In this document: positions 16,578 through 25,191 of the stretch, piece by piece
Layout of the letters: every line of letters begins with the position of its first letter
Numbering within the stretch: the stretch's first letter is position 1
Assembly (NCBI RefSeq): GCF_009707665.1
Contig: NZ_WLZW01000002.1
Coordinates: 186,001 to 250,000 of the forward strand
DNA length: 64,000 nucleotides
Source of the DNA: Planomicrobium sp. YIM 101495
GTDB lineage: Bacteria > Bacillota > Bacilli > Bacillales_A > Planococcaceae
Direction: 5' to 3'
Translations under genes and position numbers: made by a program
The notes under the pieces: model-generated
The model's input: the letters and a program-made list of their open reading frames with translations, nothing else
What the model was told of the DNA's origin: nothing
The model's database searches: none

Positions 16578-17545
16578 CAGAGATCACGAAAGATCCATCA
16601 TCCGTACTTGAAGAGCTTGGCGTGACAGCTGTACGGCTGGATTTGCCATTCCGTCTCAACCACGTCAATTGCTTCATCGCAGAAGGCGAGCAAGGAACGA
16701 CCGTCATCGATACAGGATTGAACAATGAATACACAAGAGGGCAGTGGAAGGAGCTCCTGGAAGGGCGGGACGTGTCAGAAATTTTAGTGACACATTATCA
16801 CCCTGATCATTTCGGCTACGTCGGCGGTCTCCAGCAAGTGACCGGCGCCCGTGTGACGATGTCTGAAATTGATGCTAAAGCAGGAGCCGAGGCTTGGCAG
16901 GAGGAATTCATCGATGCACTGCCGGTCCACTACAAAGCAAGCGGCATTCCGGAAGAAACGACAGCGCAGATGATCAAGAACTTGCGGAGCTTCCAGCCTC
17001 TCGTCAATCCTTTGCCGGAAGTCACCCGCCTCTTCAAAGAAGGGGAAACGGTCCGCATCGGCAACTTCGATTACGAAGTGATTTTCACACCGGGGCATTC
17101 GGACGGCATGGTCTGTTTCTTCAATCATGAGCATAGCGTCTTGTTCTCCGCCGATCATATCTTGCCAAAAATCACGCCGAACATTTCGTATTGGTTCCAC
17201 GGGAACGACAATCCGCTCGGTTCGTATTTTGAGGCGCTGAAGAAAATGAAGCGCTTCGATGCACAGACGGTCATCCCGTCTCACGGCAAACCGTTTGCCG
17301 GAGCGAACAAACGCATCGACGAATTGCTTCATCATCATGATGAGCGGCTAGAAGAAACGTTGCAGGCAATCGCGGAGCCGCGGACGGTGCACGCAACGTG
17401 TGAGATCCTGTTCCAGCGTGAGCTCTCCGTCCATGAGACCCGCTTTGCGATCGGTGAATCGCTTGCGCATTTGGAATTCCTTCGTCATGCAGGTGCATGC
17501 GAACGGGAAAATAAAGACGGCATCTGGTATTATGTCAAAAAATAG
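16574..17545 (+). CDS. MBL-fold metallo-hydrolase, YqjP-like
   Basis: A 323-residue protein with an N-terminal metallo-beta-lactamase domain: zinc motif THYHPDHFGY at about residues 74-83, TPGHSDGMVCFF, SADHI and SHGKPF supply the other ligands. The C-terminal winged-helix-like tail (HATCEILFQREL..HLEFLRHAGACERENKDGIWYYVKK) matches the LACTB2/YqjP-type layout. Hydrolysis of a thioester or lactone is plausible but unproven. The ATG overlaps the stop of the oxidoreductase gene by 4 bases. Confidence 0.86.
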   Translation: MTEITKDPSSVLEELGVTAVRLDLPFRLNHVNCFIAEGEQGTTVIDTGLNNEYTRGQWKELLEGRDVSEILVTHYHPDHFGYVGGLQQVTGARVTMSEIDAKAGAEAWQEEFIDALPVHYKASGIPEETTAQMIKNLRSFQPLVNPLPEVTRLFKEGETVRIGNFDYEVIFTPGHSDGMVCFFNHEHSVLFSADHILPKITPNISYWFHGNDNPLGSYFEALKKMKRFDAQTVIPSHGKPFAGANKRIDELLHHHDERLEETLQAIAEPRTVHATCEILFQRELSVHETRFAIGESLAHLEFLRHAGACERENKDGIWYYVKK

Positions 17546-17584
17546 ATCTCTTGATTTTAGAGAGGGACAGAAAGCAGGGATTGT

Positions 17585-18574
17585 GTGAAAGCATTTGTAA
17601 TTGAGGCAGGCGAGCTTGTCGTCAAAGATATGTCGCAGCCGAAACCAGGAAAAGGCGAAGCGATCGTTGCATTGAAAACAGCTGGACTGAACCGTAGGGA
17701 CTTGAATCTTAAACGTCGGCACGGCAATCAGCCAGAGCCGCTAATCATCGGTTCGGACGGTGCGGGAGTTGTCGAGGCAGTTGGAGATGGCGTGACGAAT
17801 GTGGCGGTCGGTGACGAAGTAATCATCAATCCGTCGCTTCGTTGGTTTGAAAAGAGTGCGGCTCCACCTGCTGAATTTGACATTCTTGGACTGCCGGATA
17901 ACGGGACGTTTGCGGAGAAAATCGCAATTTCCGCAGAGCAGCTCGAGCAGAAGCCTGCACATCTTACGTGGGAAGAGGCAGGAGGACTGGCACTGGCGGC
18001 ACTTACAGGCTACCGCGCGATGTTTACACAAGGCAGTCTCCAAAAAGGGCAGACCGTCTTCATTCCTGGTGCCGGCAGTGGTGTCGCGACTTACTTGATT
18101 CAGTTCGCGAAAAATATCGGCGCGCGTGTCATCGTTTCCTCGAGAAGTGAAGAAAAGCGGAAGCATGCGCTGGAAACGGGAGCGGACCGGGCGATTGCGA
18201 ATGACGCGGATTGGAAGCAAGAGCTGGCGGATGAGAGGATCGACCTCGTAATCGACAGTGTCGGCCGAGCGACGTTCAACCGCTCGCTAAACGTCTTGAA
18301 AAAAGGTGGACGTATCGTCATTTTCGGCGCGACAACAGAGGACAATGTCGACTTCGATCTTCGCTCATTCTTTTACGGACAATATCAGTTGCTCGGCACG
18401 ACGATGGGCAGTCGGGAAGAACTCCGTGAAATGATCAAGCACGTGAACAAATATGGAATGCATCCTGTGGTCGATCGAACATTTCCGCTCGAACAGGCGC
18501 AGGAAGCGTTCGATCATCTGGCGGAAGGTGCACAGTTCGGGAAAGTTATCCTTGTGATGAATCCAGAAAAATGA
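17585..18574 (+). CDS. Zinc-independent alcohol dehydrogenase/quinone reductase, YogA-like
   Basis: A 329-residue MDR protein. LNRRDLNLKRR, IIGSDGAGVVEAVG and the nucleotide loop IPGAGSGVATYLIQFAK place it near B. subtilis YogA; the structural zinc cysteines are absent. The start is GTG 17585 with GCAGGG about 5-6 bases upstream. It follows the MBL gene by 39 bases and is probably part of the same transcript. It is the second MDR enzyme in the cluster and only distantly similar to the first, so not a recent duplicate. Confidence 0.83.
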   Translation: MKAFVIEAGELVVKDMSQPKPGKGEAIVALKTAGLNRRDLNLKRRHGNQPEPLIIGSDGAGVVEAVGDGVTNVAVGDEVIINPSLRWFEKSAAPPAEFDILGLPDNGTFAEKIAISAEQLEQKPAHLTWEEAGGLALAALTGYRAMFTQGSLQKGQTVFIPGAGSGVATYLIQFAKNIGARVIVSSRSEEKRKHALETGADRAIANDADWKQELADERIDLVIDSVGRATFNRSLNVLKKGGRIVIFGATTEDNVDFDLRSFFYGQYQLLGTTMGSREELREMIKHVNKYGMHPVVDRTFPLEQAQEAFDHLAEGAQFGKVILVMNPEK

Positions 18575-18630
18575 AACCTTTCCCGAGCTGCTCCGTATAC
18601 TGGAATAAGAAGTTTCCGGGAGGTTAGACC

Positions 18631-18939
18631 ATGCAAAATCAAGGATTGAAAATTCTCGTCCACGCCAGTGCTTTTTTCGCACCGTTCTTAGTTCCATTCA
18701 TCGTCTTTCTCATTTCTGAAGACCAGTCGGTGAAGAAGACGGCGGTCCAAGCGGTGCTGTTCCAGTTGGTGATGACTGTGTTGATCATTGGTGCAGCCAT
18801 TCTATCAGTCTTACTGATCGGTTTGCCGATCCTGCTGGTCCTGTTCGTCGCACTTTGGATCGTGCCGATCATCGGCATCGTCCGAGCGGTGATGGGGGAA
18901 GAGTTCAATTACCCGATTGTGGGCATGTGGTACCGATAA
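18631..18939 (+). CDS. DUF4870 (Tic20-like) small membrane protein
   Basis: A 102-residue protein with three or four hydrophobic segments and the DUF4870 features: an N-terminal ILVHASAFFAPFLVPFIVFLI helix, DQSVKKTAVQAVLFQ, and WIVPIIGIVRAVMGEEFNYPIVG at the end. Its function is unknown. GGGAGG lies 8 bases before the ATG, and a strong terminator follows. Confidence 0.83.
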   Translation: MQNQGLKILVHASAFFAPFLVPFIVFLISEDQSVKKTAVQAVLFQLVMTVLIIGAAILSVLLIGLPILLVLFVALWIVPIIGIVRAVMGEEFNYPIVGMWYR

Positions 18940-18950
18940 GATGGGAATTG

Positions 18951-18988
18951 AAAAAGCCACGAGACGTCAACAACGTCTCGTGGCTTTT
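18951..18988. terminator. Bidirectional intrinsic terminator
   Basis: AAAAGCCACGAGACGT/ACGTCTCGTGGCTTTT, a long perfect stem between the convergent DUF4870 and YtoQ genes. Confidence 0.9.
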
Positions 18989-18989
18989 G

Positions 18990-19430
18990 TTATTCACAAA
19001 TATAAGCGAGTGCTTTGATCGCTTGGTCGCACGTTTCGACCGTTGCGTTCGCTTTGCTGGAAAGCTCCTTCAACGGGTGGTGCAGCTTTTCTGGGCGGAT
19101 GATGATGAGCGGCTTGCCTGCTGTGAGCGCGGCGCTTGCATCCGTCGCGGTATTCCACTGCTTATACTGCTCACCGAACAACGCGATGACAAGGTCTGCT
19201 TTGTTCATGAGGATGGTGGTGCGCAAATTGTTGAAGCTGGATGCGGCATCATCCTTGAAAATGGCGTTCGGCTGTTCCCCGAGGATTTCTTCCCCGATAT
19301 TGTCCGAACGGTCATGGTCTTCCATTGGTCCGACGAAGTTGATCGGCAATGTGAGTGCTTCTGCTTTCATTTTCAGTTCCTGCCGCCACGAACTGTGAAT
19401 TTCTCCTGCAAGGTAGACGGTTAAGTTCAT
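18990..19430 (-). CDS. ytoQ: YtoQ-family protein (nucleoside deoxyribosyltransferase-like)
   Basis: A 146-residue protein of the YtoQ family, distantly related to nucleoside 2-deoxyribosyltransferases: VYLAGEIHSSWR at the start, FVGPMEDHDRSDNIGEEIL in the middle and LMNKADLVIALFGEQYKQWNTATDASAALTAGKPL. The family's reaction is not established. The ATG at 19430 has GGAGGG upstream; the longer frame start at 19451 overlaps that site. Confidence 0.87.
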   Translation of the reverse strand: MNLTVYLAGEIHSSWRQELKMKAEALTLPINFVGPMEDHDRSDNIGEEILGEQPNAIFKDDAASSFNNLRTTILMNKADLVIALFGEQYKQWNTATDASAALTAGKPLIIIRPEKLHHPLKELSSKANATVETCDQAIKALAYICE

Positions 19431-19491
19431 CTTGATCCCTCCAAAATTCATTTCTCACAGTGTAACATATTGCCACAGGGAATTGGCGCAA

Positions 19492-19713
19492 TCAGATGAC
19501 GAGGCGCGAGCGTTCGGCAACCGGCATGACAGAAAGCACATTGTCCACTTTGAACGAGCGCTTCCCGTGCCGGAGGAAGCAGTATGCCTGGAAGGACTCG
19601 CCGCTCATCTTCAGCAGGCGGATCCGTCGTTTGCTGATGTTGCCGTCGTGTGCGATGTAAACCATGTCGAGTAATTGGTGGCGCTGAAGCGCTTTGAGCA
19701 ATTGTGCTTTCAT
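19492..19713 (-). CDS. Small WYL-like domain protein
   Basis: A 73-residue protein that looks like an isolated WYL-type SH3-barrel: LLDMVYIAHDGNISKRRIRLLKMSG..FQAYCFLRHGKRSFKVDNVLSVMPV. WYL domains normally follow a DNA-binding domain in regulators and can bind nucleotides or DNA ends; here no helix-turn-helix precedes it. AGGAGG precedes the ATG. A LexA-like core GAAC-N4-GTTC lies directly upstream of the ribosome site, and the gene is divergent from sbcD, so a DNA-damage link is plausible. Confidence 0.7.
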   Translation of the reverse strand: MKAQLLKALQRHQLLDMVYIAHDGNISKRRIRLLKMSGESFQAYCFLRHGKRSFKVDNVLSVMPVAERSRLVI

Positions 19714-19731
19714 CTGTTTTACCTCCTAAGA

Positions 19732-19743
19732 GAACATTTGTTC
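19732..19743. promoter_or_regulatory. LexA/DinR-like box 1
   Basis: GAACATTTGTTC matches the core GAAC-N4-GTTC of the Bacillus LexA operator. It lies immediately upstream of the ribosome site of the minus-strand WYL-like gene. Confidence 0.55.
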
Positions 19744-19789
19744 TTATTTTACTCCAAAGAAAAGAAACATACAATCGTTTTGCATCGTG

Positions 19790-19813
19790 TATAATGGAAC
19801 GAACATATATTCT
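19790..19813 (+). promoter_or_regulatory. sbcD promoter -10 and LexA-like box 2
   Basis: TATAAT (19790-19795) is followed by CGAACATATATTCT (19800-19813), one mismatch from the LexA core and overlapping the expected transcription start of sbcDC. The -35 is weak. Confidence 0.5.
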
Positions 19814-19839
19814 TTTATCAGAAGAAAGGAAGGACGCAG

Positions 19840-21003
19840 ATGAAATTTTTCCATACGGCTGATTGGCATTTAGGGAAGCTTGTACAAGGAGTACATATGA
19901 CAGAGGACCAGCGTTACGTGCTCATGCAATTGGTGGAGGCGATCGAGCAGGAACGACCGGATGCACTGGTGATTGCAGGTGATTTGTATGACCGTGCAGT
20001 ACCGCCGACCGATGCGGTCAATTTGCTGGATGACCTGCTGTCGAAGGTGGTCCTGGAATTGAAGACACCGGTCTTGATGGTAGCAGGAAACCACGACAGT
20101 CCGTCGCGGTTGAATTTCGGCAGCCGGTTGATGCGGGACGCGGGAATTCATGTAGCAGGGACAGTCGGAGTGGACGACGGACCGGTCGTTTTACACGATG
20201 CTTACGGAGAAGTGCATTTTCATCTGTTGCCATATGCAGATCCGTCCGTCGTCCGGCACGCATACGAAGATGAAACGATTACTTCGCACGACAAAGCGAT
20301 GAAGAAAGTGACCGGCAGGATCCGGGAAGCGATGGACCCGTCCGCTCGCCACGTTTTCGTCGGGCATGCATTCGTTACGCCAGGAGCAACGGCGGAAGAG
20401 AACACGAGTGATTCGGAGCGGCCGCTGTCGATCGGCGGCGCAGAATATGTCGATGCGGCACATTTTGAAAGGTTCGACTACGCAGCACTCGGGCATTTAC
20501 ATAAAGCGCATTTCGTCAGGAACGAATCGATTCGCTACGCAGGCTCGCCATTGAAGTATTCGATCTCAGAGGAACGGCATCAAAAAGGCTATTACGTTGT
20601 CGATATCGACGGTGAGGGAGGAGTGACGACGGAAAAACGCGTCTTCAAAGTGAGGCGCGATATGCGGACGGTCGAAGGGCTGATGGCGGATATTTTGACG
20701 CATGAGCCGAACGACGATTACGTCTTCGTCAAACTGCTCGATGAAACGCCAGTGCTGTATCCGATGGAAAAAGTGCGGTCGGTTTATCCGAATGCGCTGC
20801 ACGTTGAACGGAAGCACTTTGTACAGGACATCGCAGTCAGTGAAGCGCGCAACCGCGACAAGATGGAACCGATGGCGCTGTTCTCGGCCTTTTACGAAGA
20901 AGTGAAAGGAGAGATGGCGTCCGCTGAAACGACTGTGCTGATGGAGCGAGTCATGCAGGAGCTGCTCGATGAAGACGGGGAACAGGAGAAGGTGAAAGCA
21001 TGA
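19840..21003 (+). CDS. sbcD: Exonuclease subunit SbcD
   Basis: A 387-residue Mre11-type nuclease of the SbcCD complex, which opens hairpins and trims protein-blocked DNA ends. Phosphoesterase motifs are in order: DWHLG (8-12), GDLYDR (47-52), GNHDS (83-87), HVFVGHAFV and GHLH (about 217-220), covering all metal ligands. GGAAGGA precedes the ATG. The stop overlaps the sbcC start (ATGA), giving tight coupling. The promoter region carries LexA-like boxes. Confidence 0.96.
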   Translation: MKFFHTADWHLGKLVQGVHMTEDQRYVLMQLVEAIEQERPDALVIAGDLYDRAVPPTDAVNLLDDLLSKVVLELKTPVLMVAGNHDSPSRLNFGSRLMRDAGIHVAGTVGVDDGPVVLHDAYGEVHFHLLPYADPSVVRHAYEDETITSHDKAMKKVTGRIREAMDPSARHVFVGHAFVTPGATAEENTSDSERPLSIGGAEYVDAAHFERFDYAALGHLHKAHFVRNESIRYAGSPLKYSISEERHQKGYYVVDIDGEGGVTTEKRVFKVRRDMRTVEGLMADILTHEPNDDYVFVKLLDETPVLYPMEKVRSVYPNALHVERKHFVQDIAVSEARNRDKMEPMALFSAFYEEVKGEMASAETTVLMERVMQELLDEDGEQEKVKA

Positions 21004-24000
21004 AGCCATTGAAACTGAAGATGACGGCATTCGGACCATACAAAGACACGGAAACAATCGATTTTGCAGAGCTGGCCGGCAATCAGCTCTTTGTGATTTC
21101 GGGAAGCACCGGTTCTGGGAAAACAACGATTTTCGATGCAATCTGTTATGCGCTGTACGGTGCGGCAAGTGGTTCTGACCGGAATGATCCGCGCATCCTG
21201 CGCAGTGACTTCGCGGACGAAGCGGCGCATACGGCGGTTGAACTGATGTTCGAAGTGAAAGAAGTGGTGTACAAAGTTTACCGGCAAATGGGGCACATTA
21301 AAGGGAACAATAAAACTGCGACCGGTGACCGTTGTGAAATTTTTGCGATTGATAGAGGGCAAGAGAAGCCTTGCGTGGATCGCCAAATCGTTTCTGAAGT
21401 GAACCGGAAAGTCGAGGATGTGCTTGGCCTGACACGCAGCCAGTTTTGTCAGATTGTCATGCTGCCGCAAGGGGAATTCCGTAAACTCCTGACGTCTGAA
21501 ACCGATAATAAAGAAGAAATCCTGCGCAAGATCTTCAAGACGGAGCCGTATAAAATGGCTGTCGACCGGCTGAAGAGAAAGCGTGATGTCGTAAAAGGCG
21601 TTCACGACCAGCAAGCACACGTTCTGCACGGACAGATGAAGAGCATCGCCGAGCGGCTGCCGGAAAGAATTCCAGGTGCTTGGGCGATTTTTGAGACAGA
21701 CATGCCGAACGTCCACCAGACGTTGAAGCTGCTCGAAGTGGAAACAGAGCATTACAAAGAGCAAGTAGAACTCGCTGAGGAAAGTTACGGTAAGGCGTTC
21801 AAGCGGCACGACGAACAACTGAAGGTTTATCATGATGCGCGTACATGGAACGAACGTCTCGCGGAGCTCGCTGACAAGGAGCGGCTATTGTCGGAGTGGA
21901 AGCAGCAAGAAGCTGTCTACGAAGGAAAAGAACAAGAACTCGCACAGGCAGAACGCGCTTCGATGATCGTTCACGTCGAGCGGCTGTATGAAGCTTTACG
22001 GAGCGAGCAGGAAGAAAAATGGCTTGCCCTGCAGCAGGCAATCGCTGGAAAAGCGGATGCGGCCGAACAATTGAAACGGACAGAAGAACAGTATGTGCTG
22101 GAGCAAGAGAAGGAAGAGGAACGCGAAGAAGCGGCGCGACGACTATCTGCACTGGAACAAATTGTGCCACTCGTTGAAGGTGTAACGGCCGGGAAGCGGG
22201 AACTTCAAGTGCTGCAGCGAGAAGTGGAAAGTGCCCATCAAGCAAAAGAACGAGCTGAGCATTTCCATGAAGAAAAGAAAAACGAAGCGAATGCACTGGC
22301 AGAAGCGATCCGTAAACTGGAGGTCGAGACAGAATCATTCGATGCGCTACGAGAAGAGCTGGCAGATTTCGAAAGGAAACTACAGCTGCTCAGAGGATAT
22401 GTGATGAATGAACGACGCTGGCTGGAGCAGGAAGAGACGCTCGTAACGCAGCGGAAGTCAGTCGAGCAGGTGGATCAGCGGGTGAAGGAACAGGAGCATG
22501 CGTGGATGTCGAACCAGGCCCAGCTGCTCGCACGCCAGCTTGTCGACGGCTCTGCCTGTCCGGTGTGTGGCAGCTTGGACCACCCGGGAGCAGCAGTACA
22601 TGCGGCGACAGAAGACGTATCCGTAGAACAACTCGACGCGGCAAAAGAGCAGCTACGCCAGCTCATCAACTCTTTGCAGCAAGCAGAAGGCCGTCAAAGC
22701 TCATTGAAGGAACAACTGATGGAACAAGCGGAAGGGCTTGCCGCAGTTGGGCTTGAAGCTTCGCGTGCTTTGGAAATCGGAAAAGAACTTGCGGCTAAAA
22801 AGACGGAGCGGACAACCCGCTTCGAGCAGTTGCAGCACATGCAAACAGAGCTGAAGCAAAAGCGCAGCCAACTCGATCCCATCAGTCAGGAAGTAGAAGC
22901 GGCAAGGGTCGGCCAGCTTTCCAAATTGAACTTCTGGAACGAGCGAAAATCCGCTGCTGATTCGGCTGAGGCCGTGTTGAATGAAAAACTGGCACGCATC
23001 CCGGAAGAACTCCGCGGTGCAGGAATGTTGGAGCAAGCGATTAAGCAAGCGGCGGCGATGAAAGAAACACTGCAAAGGAACTGGCTGGCAGCACAGCAAA
23101 CGTTCCAAACGGCAAAAGACCGCGCAGCTTCAATGGAAGCGGCGGAACGCTACGCCAAGCAAACGGCTGAAGAAGTCGCGAAGAAATGTCAGGAAGCGGA
23201 GCGCAGTTTCCGAACAGCGCTAGAGAAATCGGAGTTCCCGGACAGCAGGAGCTACGAAGGGGCGAAGAAAACAGACGGCGAAATCGCTGAACTGAAGCAG
23301 GCCATCACGAACTTCCGTCGTCAGCTGAGCGTCCTCGAGCAGCAGACGCAGGAGCTTAAAACTGGACTGCAGGACAAGTCTCCAGTGGACCTTGTGGAAA
23401 TGGAGCAGCAGCTCACCGTCTTGAAAGAAGCGTATGAGCGCATGCTCGACCGCTGGAATGAGCTGAAGGGCTTCCTCCAGACAGCAGGGGAACTATCAGC
23501 CTCCATCGCCGCAGGGGCAGAACAGACGATTCAAACTGAGCAAGAGCTAAGCACGATCGATGACTTGTACGACATGGTGCGGGGGCAAAACGTCTCGAAG
23601 CTGTCCTTCGAACGATTCCTCCAAATCGAATACTTGGAGCAAATCATCCAAGCCGCCAATGAACGGCTTCGGCATTTATCCGGCGGCCAGTTTTATTTGC
23701 TGCGCAGCGACAGACAGGAAGCGCGCGGCAAGCAAAGCGGGCTCGGCCTCGATGTGTACGACGCTTATACGGGGCAAAACCGTGACGTCAAGACGTTGTC
23801 CGGCGGGGAGAAGTTCAACGCATCCCTTTGTCTCGCGCTCGGCATGGCCGATGTGATCCAAAGCTTCCAAGGCAACATTTCAATCGAAACGATGTTCATC
23901 GACGAAGGATTCGGCTCGCTCGATGAGGAATCGCTGAACAAGTCAATCGAAACATTGATCGATCTGCAGCGGGCAGGCCGGATGATCGGGGTCATTTCCC

Positions 24001-24092
24001 ACGTGCAGGAATTGAAAGCGGTGATTCCCGCCGTTTTGGAAGTGAAAAAAACAAAAGATGGGTTCAGCCAGACGCGTTTCCATATTCAGTAA
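21000..24092 (+). CDS. sbcC: Exonuclease subunit SbcC (SMC-like ATPase)
   Basis: A 1030-residue Rad50-type ATPase. Walker A GSTGSGKTT is at residues 35-43; the Q-loop region SQFCQIVMLPQGEF follows; two long coiled-coil arms flank the zinc hook CPVCG near residue 519; the ABC signature LSGGEKF is near 932 and Walker B MFIDEGFGSLD near 964. It binds SbcD at the base of the coiled coil and drives ATP-dependent DNA-end processing. All key residues are present and the length is normal. No terminator is obvious behind it. Confidence 0.97.
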   Translation: MKPLKLKMTAFGPYKDTETIDFAELAGNQLFVISGSTGSGKTTIFDAICYALYGAASGSDRNDPRILRSDFADEAAHTAVELMFEVKEVVYKVYRQMGHIKGNNKTATGDRCEIFAIDRGQEKPCVDRQIVSEVNRKVEDVLGLTRSQFCQIVMLPQGEFRKLLTSETDNKEEILRKIFKTEPYKMAVDRLKRKRDVVKGVHDQQAHVLHGQMKSIAERLPERIPGAWAIFETDMPNVHQTLKLLEVETEHYKEQVELAEESYGKAFKRHDEQLKVYHDARTWNERLAELADKERLLSEWKQQEAVYEGKEQELAQAERASMIVHVERLYEALRSEQEEKWLALQQAIAGKADAAEQLKRTEEQYVLEQEKEEEREEAARRLSALEQIVPLVEGVTAGKRELQVLQREVESAHQAKERAEHFHEEKKNEANALAEAIRKLEVETESFDALREELADFERKLQLLRGYVMNERRWLEQEETLVTQRKSVEQVDQRVKEQEHAWMSNQAQLLARQLVDGSACPVCGSLDHPGAAVHAATEDVSVEQLDAAKEQLRQLINSLQQAEGRQSSLKEQLMEQAEGLAAVGLEASRALEIGKELAAKKTERTTRFEQLQHMQTELKQKRSQLDPISQEVEAARVGQLSKLNFWNERKSAADSAEAVLNEKLARIPEELRGAGMLEQAIKQAAAMKETLQRNWLAAQQTFQTAKDRAASMEAAERYAKQTAEEVAKKCQEAERSFRTALEKSEFPDSRSYEGAKKTDGEIAELKQAITNFRRQLSVLEQQTQELKTGLQDKSPVDLVEMEQQLTVLKEAYERMLDRWNELKGFLQTAGELSASIAAGAEQTIQTEQELSTIDDLYDMVRGQNVSKLSFERFLQIEYLEQIIQAANERLRHLSGGQFYLLRSDRQEARGKQSGLGLDVYDAYTGQNRDVKTLSGGEKFNASLCLALGMADVIQSFQGNISIETMFIDEGFGSLDEESLNKSIETLIDLQRAGRMIGVISHVQELKAVIPAVLEVKKTKDGFSQTRFHIQ

Positions 24093-24157
24093 AGGTCAGT
24101 GTTTAACGTAGGTCTTGGGAGTGAATGATAACAGTAAAGGAAAGAAAGGAGCTACGT

Positions 24158-24826
24158 ATGGATACGACTCTGTTTTTCTTCTTTACTGGGGCATACATTT
24201 TCTTGTTCGTTTGGGCACTGGTCTGGCAGAAGAGTTGGAATTACATGTCTTTTCTTTATTTTGTCCTACTCGGCCTCATTTACGATAATGGCATCATCGC
24301 GCTCGGCAAATGGGTCGGCTCCGGTGCGCTGTTGGAAAACTTGAGCCTTTGGCGTTTTTGGACGCATGCATTCTTCACGCCGCTCCTCGCGCTATTTGCT
24401 TGGGGAGCGATGGCGCATGCAGGCGTTGAATGGGCCAGGAAAAAAATAGTTTTCTACGGTGCATTGCTTTTCACTACAGTGCTCATTGCGCTGGAATTGA
24501 CCCTGGAAACGGTGGGGCTAGAAATCGAGGCGGTCCGTGAATACGGCGTCTTGCGCTACGCTTCTGCGGAAGAAGGCAGCGGGCCACCGATCATGGTGCT
24601 GCTCGTCCTTATCCCATTATTCATCGCCGGCGTGACCCTTTGGAAGCGGATCGGTTGGAAATGGATGCTCATCGGGACGATCATCATGACGATCGGCAGT
24701 GCTATTCCAATCCCGATCGACAGTTCAGCAGCAACGAACGCCTTCGAATTGATTTTACTGACGTCGCTTGTCTTGACGAAGATGCATGTCGAGCGACGGG
24801 AACACAGCAGCACACTTAAAACTTAA
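24158..24826 (+). CDS. Multi-pass membrane protein of unknown function
   Basis: A 222-residue protein with six or seven hydrophobic helices (first TTLFFFFTGAYIFLFVWAL, last GTIIMTIGSAIPI). Conserved-looking polar residues inside the membrane include YDNGIIALGKW, FWTHAFFTP and HAGVEW; the His residues might bind metal or lipid, but this is speculation. I do not recognise the family. The ATG at 24158 has AAAGGAG upstream; the frame start at 24125 has none. It follows sbcC by 65 bases. Confidence 0.72.
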   Translation: MDTTLFFFFTGAYIFLFVWALVWQKSWNYMSFLYFVLLGLIYDNGIIALGKWVGSGALLENLSLWRFWTHAFFTPLLALFAWGAMAHAGVEWARKKIVFYGALLFTTVLIALELTLETVGLEIEAVREYGVLRYASAEEGSGPPIMVLLVLIPLFIAGVTLWKRIGWKWMLIGTIIMTIGSAIPIPIDSSAATNAFELILLTSLVLTKMHVERREHSSTLKT

Positions 24827-24844
24827 TGCAGGAAGGAAGTGCAG

Positions 24845-24876
24845 GGCTGCCGTCCGCAGTTAGCGGACGAGCAGCC
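24845..24876 (+). repeat. Strong 13-bp hairpin before a small gene
   Basis: GGCTGC (24845-24850)+CGTCCGC (24851-24857) pairs with GCGGACG (24863-24869)+GCAGCC (24871-24876), with loop AGTTA and one bulged A. No T-run follows. The next start codon is only 8 bases away, so it could hide or position the ribosome site. Confidence 0.6.
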
Positions 24877-24884
24877 TGTCGAGG

Positions 24885-25094
24885 ATGAGAAAATTCAGTT
24901 TCGGGACGCGTATGATTTACTTCAGCTTGATTACAGCCATCAGTCTGACGTTCTTCGTGCTACAGTTGTACATCGCAATGGAAAGAGAAGGCGGCGGTGC
25001 GATTTTCTTGTCGGTCCTATGGGGCATCATGACCTTATTCGGAGTCGGCGGGATCATCTTTACACTACTGACGCGGAACCGCACGAAGAAGTAG
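24885..25094 (+). CDS. Small two-helix membrane protein
   Basis: A 69-residue protein with helices IYFSLITAISLTFFVLQLYI and AIFLSVLWGIMTLFGVGGIIFTLL and a basic tail NRTKK. No family is recognised. The ATG at 24885 lacks a well-spaced ribosome site and sits right behind a strong hairpin; an ATG eight codons later is an alternative. Translation may be reinitiated from, or controlled by, the upstream structure. Confidence 0.55.
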   Translation: MRKFSFGTRMIYFSLITAISLTFFVLQLYIAMEREGGGAIFLSVLWGIMTLFGVGGIIFTLLTRNRTKK

Positions 25095-25191
25095 ACAGAA
25101 AAGCGCTAATTGAAAGGGAAATTTGGAAAAGCGGAATAAGCGGGGCTATATGCTAAAGTAGTTATATCAGTCAATACGGGAGTGGAACGAT

